Origin: CBDCVA01 sp965222935 [NCBI: Candidatus Latescibacterota bacterium]
GTDB lineage: Bacteria > Latescibacterota > CBDCVA01
Length of the DNA stretch: 64,000 bases
Assembly (NCBI GenBank): GCA_965222935.1
Contig: CBDCVA010000002.1
Coordinates: 1,488,001-1,552,000 of the forward strand
Reading direction: 5' to 3'
Positions 9,133-19,483 of this stretch are shown here, piece after piece. Below the pieces are notes generated by a model. It had not been told where the DNA came from. It saw only the letters and a program-made list of their open reading frames with translations, and did not search any database. Both the position numbers and the translations under genes were made by a program. The first letter of the stretch is position 1, and every line of letters starts with the position of its first letter.

Positions 9133-9458
9133 ATGAATCGAGATCGCTACCGCTACAACTTCAACGCGACGGTGCCGCTGCGGGACGTCGAGGAGTCCCT
9201 GCTGCTGGCGATGCTCGCCACCGAAAGCCTGCATGACCGAGTCCTAGTGAGGCTCATGCACCGTTCTGTCTGGACGCCGGCAAGCGCTCCTGCGCGGTGG
9301 ACGCGGCGGCCGACGTTGGCCGCGCCATCGCCCGCATCCCCACCGGCTTCATCACCCGCGAGTTCGGCGAGGAGTCCTTCAAGGTGGAACGGATCGCGGC
9401 CGCGTCACCGATCTCGCCGGCTTTGAGGCCGCCTGCATCGTGGTCGAGGCCAACCTGA
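9133..9458 (+). pseudogene. Frameshifted gene of the integrated element (FNATVPL-type protein)
   Basis: ATG at 9133 opens a frame giving YNFNATVPLRDVEESLLLAM and LATESLHDRVLVRL. A one-base loss near 9260 then shifts the good frame, which continues as FCLDAGKRSCAVDAA, DVGRAIARIPTGF and TREFGEESFKVERI. Joined, these make a coherent protein of about 95 residues followed by an abnormal tail. I associate this type of protein with mobile elements but cannot name a family. It is directly upstream of the ERCC4 nuclease remnant. Confidence 0.55.
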
Positions 9459-9631
9459 GCGACATCCTGGCCAAACGGTATCGCTCCGGGGCGCATCCCA
9501 ACGCCGTCCTCGGCGCCGTTTTGTCCATCGTCGTCGACTTCCGTCTCCCGGTCTTCTTCTGCTCCGACCGGAGGCGCCCGTCGTTCGGCGCACCGGCCGG
9601 TGAGACTCAAATAGAACGACTACGCACGTAG
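9404..9631 (+). pseudogene. ERCC4/XPF-type nuclease domain remnant, truncated at both ends
   Basis: The frame from 9404 encodes LAGFEAACIVVEANLSDIL, then RYRSGAHPNAVLGAVLSIVV and FRLPVFFCSDR, which reads as the second half of an ERCC4-type nuclease domain. The N-terminal half with the usual ERK-type active site is absent. An internal deletion has joined the remnant to the preceding gene. Its 3' end runs straight into the second ssrA 3' copy at 9564 and is completed by translated tmRNA sequence until TAG at 9629. It therefore marks the element's right boundary. Confidence 0.65.
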
Positions 9632-9685
9632 AAGTTCCCTGGGCGGTGCCTTCGGACGCGGGTTCGATTCCCGCCGCCTCCACCA
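9564..9685 (+). repeat. ssrA 3'-end direct repeat, copy 2 (putative original gene end)
   Basis: 122 bp, about 97 percent identical to 6078-6199 and ending at CCA. It is followed 12 bp later by a strong terminator, whereas copy 1 has no T-tailed terminator rightward. The simplest reading is that this is the original chromosomal ssrA end, displaced by insertion. Confidence 0.9.
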
Positions 9686-9697
9686 ACTCCACATCCA

Positions 9698-9723
9698 GAG
9701 CCGTCCGAGGACGGCTCTTTGTC
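9698..9723 (+). terminator. Rho-independent terminator, probably the original ssrA terminator
   Basis: GAGCCGTC and GACGGCTC form an 8-bp stem with a CGAG loop, followed by TTTGTCGTTTTATTTT. It sits 12 bp after the displaced ssrA end. Confidence 0.85.
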
Positions 9724-9890
9724 GTTTTATTTTCCGGACGGAGGCGGACTGTATCTGGAAGCGGCCCCGGCGGAGGCACGTCAACTGTTGGCCAGGGAGA
9801 TCGCCCCCAGCAAGTATCGCCAAGTACAGAAGGTCGCAAGAGAGGGACAATCAGCCGACTGGCGCGGGACAGCACCCTAGACTGTGCACA

Positions 9891-12644
<2,754 letters not shown>

Positions 12645-12837
12645 CTCTTCTCTCCTTCCTTGTGTCCTACTCAATTTCTTCCCGGCATAAAAATAGCAAA
12701 ATGAAGGCGCCCGTCAAGTCACACCGAACTCGTGAGCAAAGGCGAAAATCCTAATGCATAACCTTTGTAACGTGCTTAAGCCGTCAAAGCAGAGGTTGGC
12801 GTTGACCGGATGGCGCCGTGCGCCGATCGTTCCGTTT

Positions 12838-13692
12838 TCAGAATGCGTAGCGCAAGGATACCCGAAGTCCATGGCTCGACAGATTGGCCCTCGTTTCGGC
12901 GAGATCGATCTCCAGCGGCTCGCGGCTCCCGTCGCGCCGGATGATCCGGGCCTCGCCCCTATCGCTTTCGACGGTCCCGAAATCCGTATAGCGCCAAGCG
13001 AGGTCGAGCGTCACCTTCTCCCCCAGCGATGCCGCAACTCCAGCCGTGGGCATCCAGGTGAGGTTGACCCGTTGTCCGCCCGGAACGATGGTCCTCGTCT
13101 TCGGGAACTCCATGCGCGTTTCATCCATATCGATGCGGGACAGGCCGACACCGCCCCCGATGAACGGGCTGAAGGGACCGAGCCGGGGCAGGCCGAGTCC
13201 GGGGAGGTCCAGGTAAGCAGCCAGCATGGCGGACAGGGAGGACAGATCTGCCGAGACCTCCTGCCTATCCGTGGTTTGCAAAAAATTGGCGCGGCCCTCG
13301 AAGGAGAAACTCGGATGGTACTGAATGACGGCTTCGAGCCGCAGGGCGGGCGCCGCCACATAGCCGATCCCGAGCCCGAAACCGGCCATCGTTCCGAAAT
13401 CGCCGAGCGAACTCAGGGGCGCGCCGTCGATACCCTCTCCGCAACCGTAAAGGGCCGCCGGAGAGGTGCTCGAACAGTCCTTATCCTCGAACCGCGTTTC
13501 CCCCGACCCGTCGAGAACCACCCCGGCCCGGAAATAGAAATCCTCCCAAGCCACGGCCCCCGAGGATCCTGACACCGCAGCATTGGTGGAGACGGGCGAC
13601 GTGGCTCGCGCGGATGTCAGGGTCGGAGCGGCTATCGCCACAACAGCCGCGGCAAGTGCTGTCCGAAGCCATGATGCGCGGGCATGGATCAT
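12838..13692 (-). CDS. Small outer-membrane beta-barrel protein (OmpA/opacity-like)
   Basis: About 284 residues with a signal peptide (WLRTALAAAVVAIAAPT) and alternating-polarity strands typical of an 8-strand barrel. Examples are GFGLGIGYVAAPALRLEAVI, PFIGGGVGLSRIDMDE and LDLAWRYTDFGTVES. It ends SLRYAF with the terminal Phe needed for Bam-mediated assembly. A start at 13692 is preferred because GGAG precedes that ATG; a TTG four codons upstream is possible. A duplicate of its first 25 codons survives at 14683-14802. It follows the TonB receptor gene on the same strand but is separated by about 190 bp. Confidence 0.75.
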   Translation of the reverse strand: MIHARASWLRTALAAAVVAIAAPTLTSARATSPVSTNAAVSGSSGAVAWEDFYFRAGVVLDGSGETRFEDKDCSSTSPAALYGCGEGIDGAPLSSLGDFGTMAGFGLGIGYVAAPALRLEAVIQYHPSFSFEGRANFLQTTDRQEVSADLSSLSAMLAAYLDLPGLGLPRLGPFSPFIGGGVGLSRIDMDETRMEFPKTRTIVPGGQRVNLTWMPTAGVAASLGEKVTLDLAWRYTDFGTVESDRGEARIIRRDGSREPLEIDLAETRANLSSHGLRVSLRYAF

Positions 13693-13851
13693 CCGTTTCT
13701 CCAACCTTTCGTGCCACTCGCCGAGGATGCGTCCGGCGCCCTATCGAGCACTGAACTCGATCGCAGGAGCGATGCGCATATCGACATACTCCTTATCTAT
13801 CGTATGGGGAGCCGTCGTGGGAAGAAAGGGCTGCAATTTTGCCCTGGACCA

Positions 13852-14622
13852 CTAGTTGGAGCCGAGAAGTGAGATCCCCGAGTTGGCAGGCTCCACCATC
13901 CTCAGCCTGTAGGCAATGCGGGCGTAGTACAAAGTGCTCAGGCCCTCGAATCCGGAATCGGTGCCGACGATCAGCCAGAGCCGGCCTTCGCCGTCGGCGG
14001 CGACGTCCACCGGATTGCCGGAGTTTTCGAGGCTCTTGATCCGATACTCCTCGCCGATGACGTCGGGGTGAGCGACGTCCCCGAGAACGACCATCGCCTC
14101 GCCGCCGTTGGCCTGGTTCCCCTTGTCGATGTTCATCCTCAGGTCTTCGCCCTCCGCCACCGGCTCGACGGTGGCCGCCCCCGCTTTAACGGACACGCTC
14201 TCGCCGGGAGAGCCACCGGCACCGAAGGAGTCGGAGGGAACGTTGGTCGCCAGGTCGATGGATGCCGAAGTCGCGTAGGTCGCACCCGCCTTCAGCCCTT
14301 CGACCTGCCGCTTGAAGAACATGAAGAGGTCGGCGCTGCGGTTGTGCCCCTGGATGTAGAGGCCATTGCCTTCGAGGCCGTGTGGAAGAGAGCGATGGCC
14401 GGAGTCGAGCTCGTAGATCGATGGCTCGAAGTCGGCGGGCAGGTCGGCGAATCCGGAGGTCCAACCCTCGGCATGGCTTTCGAAAGTGAAGCTGAATTCA
14501 GCTTCGGTGGCCGCCTCGGTGGACGTACAGGATGTACTCTTCAGACCGGCAATAAGGATGGCGGTTGGCACCATTCGCCAAACCGGTGCCGAACCGCGTA
14601 AGCTTAGACGCGAGTTTCGCAA
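13852..14622 (-). CDS. Putative lipoprotein of unknown function
   Basis: 256 residues starting at TTG 14622 after AAAGGTG. A hydrophobic N-terminus (VPTAILIAGLKSTSC) ends in a lipobox-like Cys, so export and lipidation are likely. The mature part is a beta-rich sequence with FESHAEGWTSGFADLPAD, GLYIQGHNRSADLFMFFKRQ and a late segment GRLWLIVGTDSGFEGLSTLY. It has the look of a carbohydrate-binding or jelly-roll type secreted domain, but no catalytic motif is recognised. It sits between the barrel gene and a truncated copy of that gene. Confidence 0.6.
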   Translation of the reverse strand: MRNSRLSLRGSAPVWRMVPTAILIAGLKSTSCTSTEAATEAEFSFTFESHAEGWTSGFADLPADFEPSIYELDSGHRSLPHGLEGNGLYIQGHNRSADLFMFFKRQVEGLKAGATYATSASIDLATNVPSDSFGAGGSPGESVSVKAGAATVEPVAEGEDLRMNIDKGNQANGGEAMVVLGDVAHPDVIGEEYRIKSLENSGNPVDVAADGEGRLWLIVGTDSGFEGLSTLYYARIAYRLRMVEPANSGISLLGSN

Positions 14623-14682
14623 TGGGTCTACACCTTTCGTTGTGGACCTGAGGCGTGGTTGGAGCCGAGGGCTAGCGCAATG

Positions 14683-14802
14683 TCATTCGGGGCCACCTGG
14701 AGGCGCCCTGAGGAAATAAATCATAGGTCCGGTCGGAGCGGCCGTCGCCGCAACGGCCGCGGCAAGTGCTGTCCGAAGCCATGGTGCGCGGGAACGGATC
14801 AT
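14683..14802 (-). pseudogene. Duplicated 5' end of the outer-membrane barrel gene
   Basis: ATG at 14802 starts 39 codons whose first part (WLRTALAAAVAATAAPT) nearly repeats the signal peptide of the protein at 12838-13692. About 100 bp of upstream and coding DNA are similar to 13615-13715. The frame then leaves the homology and stops. It is the scar of a duplication or of a second barrel gene that was deleted. Apart from this, the 320 bp between 14623 and 14943 show nothing else. Confidence 0.75.
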
Positions 14803-14943
14803 CCGTTTCTCCCATCTTTCGTGGGATTCGGTGATGGTGATCATCACCCTGACGGTCCTTCAGAGGGAGCCCCCATCTCCCGGACCTACTAGCCCGCACC
14901 CCCGATATCCTTCCGTAAGCCATTCCATGGCGACGCAGTCGCC

Positions 14944-15897
14944 TCAGGATGACTGAGACACCGACCACATCCGCGCCGCGTAGGGCACACCCTTCTGATG
15001 CGCGGGCATTCCGAGCGAGCGATGGCGCTCGGGCCAGGTCCAGAAGGGATGCCCGCCGACCAGTTCGCGCAGGCCGTCCGGGAGGTTTTCCATCAGTTGC
15101 GGGCTGGGCTCGCGGCCCCCCTGCGCCTGATGCTTGGGATGCGAGTAGCCGCCGATGATCATCATCCGTTCGCGGTCGCTGCGGTTTCGGCCCGTGGCGT
15201 GGATCAGCGTCTCGCACATCAGCATGGTCGAGCCGGCCGGGGCCTCGACCTGGTGGATCAGCGACGGCTCTTCATACGCCGCGGCCACCATGTCCTCCTC
15301 GTTGCAGTTGAGCTTGTGGCTGCCCGCGATCACCGTCGTCCCGCCATCCTCCGTGCCGAGGTCCGTGAGGTTGGTGAGCGTCTTGACGAACGTGCAGTGG
15401 TAAAGGCCGTCATACACGTAGCTGTCGAACCCCGGCTGGCCGCCGCGGTGGAAGCCGAACCGAAACGACTCCGTGGGGTCGTGATCGGGGTCCCTCCGGT
15501 TGATGATCGCAGCCGAACTGCCGAGGCGAACTCTCCCGCCGGCGGTCTCCTCGACGATGCCCACGAGGCGCGGGTGCGTCAGGTAGTCGAAGAAAGCGGG
15601 GTCCACTTCGAGCAGATGCACGAAGCCGTGGTAGTGCGAGCCCCGGCAGTCCATCTCGCAGCCGTTGATCCGATGTCCGGGTTCGGCGGCCAGAAACCGG
15701 CGCTTCAACGCATGAAGGGCTTCGCGAATGCGCTCCACTTCGTCTTCACTCAACGTATTTTCGATCACCACGTAGCCATTGACTTCAAAGAACAAGCGCT
15801 GCCCCGGAGTCAATGCGGGAAACGGGGATACCTCGGACTCTATCTTGTAGACAGGTCCGGGACGCCTTTTCTCTCTCCGCTCTTTGCTGCCCGACAT
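14944..15897 (-). CDS. Phytanoyl-CoA dioxygenase (PhyH)-like Fe(II)/2-oxoglutarate enzyme
   Basis: 317-residue cytoplasmic oxygenase-like protein. It has the PhyH layout: an N-terminal helix bundle (LTPGQRLFFEVNGYVVIENT), a mid-region TDLGTEDGGTTVIAGSHK, and the C-terminal METLIHATGRN-like segment with the distal His and the Arg that would bind 2-oxoglutarate (SDRERMMI). The usual compact HxD pair is not obvious; FHRGGQPGFD is the candidate region. Members hydroxylate very different substrates, so the reaction cannot be assigned. AGGAGG precedes the ATG. It lies alone between the barrel remnant and the first GHL10-like gene. Confidence 0.8.
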   Translation of the reverse strand: MSGSKERREKRRPGPVYKIESEVSPFPALTPGQRLFFEVNGYVVIENTLSEDEVERIREALHALKRRFLAAEPGHRINGCEMDCRGSHYHGFVHLLEVDPAFFDYLTHPRLVGIVEETAGGRVRLGSSAAIINRRDPDHDPTESFRFGFHRGGQPGFDSYVYDGLYHCTFVKTLTNLTDLGTEDGGTTVIAGSHKLNCNEEDMVAAAYEEPSLIHQVEAPAGSTMLMCETLIHATGRNRSDRERMMIIGGYSHPKHQAQGGREPSPQLMENLPDGLRELVGGHPFWTWPERHRSLGMPAHQKGVPYAARMWSVSQSS

Positions 15898-15974
15898 GAG
15901 CGCGCCTCCTGGGCGTTGATCTCTAGCCGTGGGCCCACCGGGATCACCCCTATGGCCTTATGGATGCCGGTCGG

Positions 15975-17696
15975 CTACCCGTCCTGGCCGCGTACCCAGC
16001 ATTCCAGTTGTTGAACGACGATGTCCCCTTCAGCGCCGTCAGCGGACCTCGTCAGCCTCAGGCCGAGGACATTATCACCGTAGACGAACGGGGGACTCGA
16101 CAGCGCCATGGTGCAGGACGGGGGCCGTTCATCATCGTACCACTTCCATTGCAAGCGTTCAGGAGGGATCGCCGTGCCGTTGATGTCCACGGCTATCTCA
16201 TCGCCCTCGGTCAAGCCCATCGGGATGAAAAACAACCCGCTGCCCTCTTCAGCCGTGTACAGCATGCGGGCCCGCTCTCCACCCCACCGCGTGATGATCG
16301 GTACGGCCTCGGCGGCCTGCGGCTCGATCAAGGGGAGGAGGGGTTCCGCCGGGAAATCCTCGCACACCCTGAATCTGAACGCCCCGCGTTGGCCCATCGC
16401 CTTGCGCGACAGCACGATCTCTTCTCTCTCATAGATCTCGCTGATCCCGCCGCCTCCGAGCCAATCCGCCCAAAGGGGAAGGAACACGTAGTGACGGTCC
16501 CCCGAAGCGGCGATGCTCTCCGGACTTCTCAACTCCTTGAAATAATTCAAGGCCGCCGGATACATCTCCGGAACCTTCGGTCCGTCGTTTCCTGGAACCG
16601 CAAACCTCGGTTCCCAGTGGAAGAAGTAGTTCTGCGCCGAAAAACCGTCAGCGCCCGCGGCGTAGAAGTTCCGCACGGCAGCCCGGTATCGAGCGGGCTC
16701 CATGCCCATGTCCGCTTCGATCCCTAACCGGGTCTGAACCTGAGGATAGATATAGCAGTCGCTTCCCCGAGCCAGCGAGGTGAAGTCTTCGTACCGCTCG
16801 TTGAAATCCGTGAATCCAAAGTCGCTCGGGGCCACATAGTCCACCAGGCCTTCCTCGATCCACGTGGGGATATCGAGTCCCATCACGAGGCACCCACCGA
16901 GTTGCTGGGGTACCCGCACACCGAGTAGAAGCTTCCGGTCTCTGCCCACCGAACGCTCATACCCACGATCATGGTGAAGACTCATGACACTAACACTCTT
17001 CTTACTGGCCTCATCCAGCATCCTGCGGACCCGGCGGACGAAGCCGGTCATGATCCCGTGACGCTTCGCAGCCTCACCTTTGGGAAAGCACTCAGCCAAG
17101 CGTGTGAAGTTGAATTCGATGCCATCGACATCGAACCGGGTCGCCACTTCCTCCATGATGGAGAAGAGCCAATCACGAACGCCCTCTACGGCATAGTTGA
17201 CCGAGCATCCATACGTGTGGCTCTCGGGGGGCGCTCCCATCGCGGAAGGCTTGATATCCCTCAGCACCCAGTCCGGTTTTTCTTCGCAGAGCTTCTTGAA
17301 AAACTGTGGGTGGTGACCGTGCCGGTCGTTCATCCGAAAACCGGCCAGGAACTCCATGCCCTGCTTGTGGCTTTCATCGATGTAGACTTCAAGGGGCATC
17401 AGGCCGTTGTCCATCATGGGGATCATTCGCCGGTGCTGGTAGCGGACATCATACGGGCACTTATCCGTCCGCCAGAACATGGTCATGGCCTCGGCGAACA
17501 CTTCCTGCACGAGGGTGTCGATGCCTCCCTCCTTGGCGTAATTGCGAACAATATGCCGCAGTTCCTTGGGTTGCGCCGCCGGGTCGCTAAGATGACTCGT
17601 GGTGTTCGAAGGATCGCTGACGTAGATCAAGCGGCGGGTGCCTCGGGGTTCCAGGCTGCCTAAGGCAAGGGCGCGCGGTTCCGCATCTGTGGGCAT
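15975..17696 (-). CDS. GHL10-like TIM-barrel protein, copy 1
   Basis: 573-residue protein resembling glycoside-hydrolase-like family 10 barrels. Recognisable parts are DESHKQGMEFLAGFRMND, YGCSVNYAVEGVRDWLFSIM and RFDVDGIEFNFTR, the last typical of the barrel strand that carries acidic residues. A C-terminal beta domain (from about residue 440) follows. No signal peptide is visible, so a cytoplasmic role is likely. A GAGGAGG site precedes the ATG. It is about 90 percent identical to the protein at 19489-21165, with an extra 13-residue segment (near RFAVPGNDGPK) and a slightly longer C-terminus. Substrate unknown. Confidence 0.75.
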   Translation of the reverse strand: MPTDAEPRALALGSLEPRGTRRLIYVSDPSNTTSHLSDPAAQPKELRHIVRNYAKEGGIDTLVQEVFAEAMTMFWRTDKCPYDVRYQHRRMIPMMDNGLMPLEVYIDESHKQGMEFLAGFRMNDRHGHHPQFFKKLCEEKPDWVLRDIKPSAMGAPPESHTYGCSVNYAVEGVRDWLFSIMEEVATRFDVDGIEFNFTRLAECFPKGEAAKRHGIMTGFVRRVRRMLDEASKKSVSVMSLHHDRGYERSVGRDRKLLLGVRVPQQLGGCLVMGLDIPTWIEEGLVDYVAPSDFGFTDFNERYEDFTSLARGSDCYIYPQVQTRLGIEADMGMEPARYRAAVRNFYAAGADGFSAQNYFFHWEPRFAVPGNDGPKVPEMYPAALNYFKELRSPESIAASGDRHYVFLPLWADWLGGGGISEIYEREEIVLSRKAMGQRGAFRFRVCEDFPAEPLLPLIEPQAAEAVPIITRWGGERARMLYTAEEGSGLFFIPMGLTEGDEIAVDINGTAIPPERLQWKWYDDERPPSCTMALSSPPFVYGDNVLGLRLTRSADGAEGDIVVQQLECWVRGQDG

Positions 17697-17790
17697 TGAC
17701 GCCTCCTCTTGACGATCAAAGGTAGGATTTGACCACTAAGGGTTGTCCTACCATCCATGTTAGTTTGCAGGCCCTATCTTTACAAATATA
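15979..17790 (-). repeat. 1.8-kb direct repeat, copy 1 (GHL10-like gene plus leader)
   Basis: The duplicated unit includes the whole gene and roughly 95 bp of upstream DNA (GACGATCAAAGGTAGGATTT to ACAAATATAGC). It ends at the truncated DUF4011 gene. The partner is 19484-21262. The boundaries are approximate. Confidence 0.85.
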
Positions 17791-17793
17791 GCG

Positions 17794-19475
17794 TCATGGC
17801 ATCCGATGCCGGTGGATCAGCACCTCCACCTGTGCTAAATTCGGGTCCTCAAGGGCCATCTCCGGCTCTATGCACGCACGAAGTGACTCAACGCGGTCCT
17901 TGCACTCCCGTAATGCCTTCGAAGTGGTCTGGATTTTTGTTCGTACGTCACCGCGATCCGTCGTCGGCATGTAGCGCGTACGACCGCTTCCCCAAAACAC
18001 GTGTTCTCGCGGTGTATCCATGCTCTCAATCAGCACTCGCAGTTCTTCGACCGCCTCCCGGCTCTGGACAAAATCCTGGCGGTTCCAGGAAGAGGAACCA
18101 TCTATCACTAAGACGGGCCATTCCTCTTGAGAATCAGAACTCCCAATCGGGTCCAGCTCTCCAATCAGTTCGTTGGGCGTATACCCACTCTCGCCGATGG
18201 GTGAGTTAACGGCAAGGGCGTACTCATTCAGACGGCCGCGCCGTTTCTCCAGCAGGTAGCGCTCCTCCGTGGAGTCGCCGAACTGTGGCTTCCCTAGGTC
18301 CAGAGTGCGCTTCAACTCGCCAAGGACATCCCGCTTATTGGCCGTATGGCTATGCAACTCCAAGCAGGCGTCGCCAATGTGAACGTCGTCCAGGCGCCGC
18401 TTCACGACTTCGAGGGCGGCCATCTTCTCGGCTACGAACAGGACCTTCTTGTCACCGGCGATGGCTTCGGAGATCAGGTTCATGATAGTTTGGGCCTTTC
18501 CGGTCCCCGGCGGGCCTTGTATGACGAGGTTTCGGCCATTCTTGACGTCGATGACGGCAAGGGTCTGCGAGCTGTCAGAGTCGACGACCTGATGCGTGTC
18601 GGTCACCTTGAGACGGTCGTCCAGGTGTTCCTCCTCTGTAATGGCCGGCGGGTCTTCGCGGAATCCCTCGCGGCCGTAGAGAGATCGAATCACCGGATGA
18701 TCCGCCGGCTGCCCGTCCTCCGGCCAGACCTCGAGATCTAGGTCCTTGTAGATGAGTAGTTTGCTGAAAGAGAAGAAGCCGAGGTGGATGGCGCTAGTGT
18801 CTACCGACCATCTCTCGCGGGACGAGACCGCCGTGGTGACGCCCTCGAAGTAGTCGTCAACGACCAAATCTTCCGCGTCCGGAAACTCAGGGAGTTTGAT
18901 GTCAAAGTCCGCCTTGAGCTTGGTCTCCAGTGAAAGGTTCGCGTCGATCGCCTCGCCCGTCCACCGCACACTGAAGCGAGCTCGTATGCTTGTCTGCTTC
19001 AGCTCCGCCGGAACCAGGACCAGGGGCGCTGTCAGTTGGGTGTCGTCGAGTCCGACTCATACCAGTTGAGAGCTCCCAGAGCCAAGTAGAGGATATTGAC
19101 GCCCTGCTCTTCGATGGAGAGGCGGGCGTGGCGGTAGGTGTTCTTAAGGCGTTGATCGAGGCTGGCCTGCTCGTACGGGGATTGGAGCCTGTCGTCGACA
19201 TGCCGTTCCGCCAACTCGTCGGAGTTGTCTTCGGCCTCGGCCATGGGCAAACGTAGTTCTTCCGAAATATCCTGCTTGGCCTTGAAGTACATGACCCTCT
19301 CTTTCTCAACGAGGATTCTGTAGACCTCACGCGGGATCTCGCCGACGATTTTCAGCCCCTTAGCCTTCGGCGGCCGGAAGTTCAGCAGCGGGTTGCGGAG
19401 CGTGAGGTCGAGGACATCGCGGCGAGACCGGTCTAGCTCCTCAGCGACGGAATCGTTCTCAGAATCGGTCTTCAT
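17794..19475 (-). pseudogene. DUF4011-type superfamily I helicase, 5' third only, frameshifted
   Basis: The N-terminal portion of a large DUF4011/AAA helicase-like protein (the family is usually well over 1,000 residues). The first frame, from ATG 19475, gives RRDVLDLTLRNPLLNFRPPK and YLALGALNWYESD. A one-base shift near 19036 moves to the frame with LTAPLVLVPAELKQTS and a Walker A, IQGPPGTGKAQT. The sequence stops at 17794 exactly where the duplicated leader of the GHL10-like gene begins, so everything after about residue 540 is lost. Such helicases occur in defence or mobile loci, which suggests a transferred fragment. It is not expected to be functional. Confidence 0.8.
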
Positions 19476-19483
19476 ATTAGTGT

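Noticed and set aside
9564-9685. A second tmRNA gene
   Set aside because: Only the 3' 122 bp are present; there is no 5' acceptor strand and no tag frame, so it is an attachment-site duplicate.
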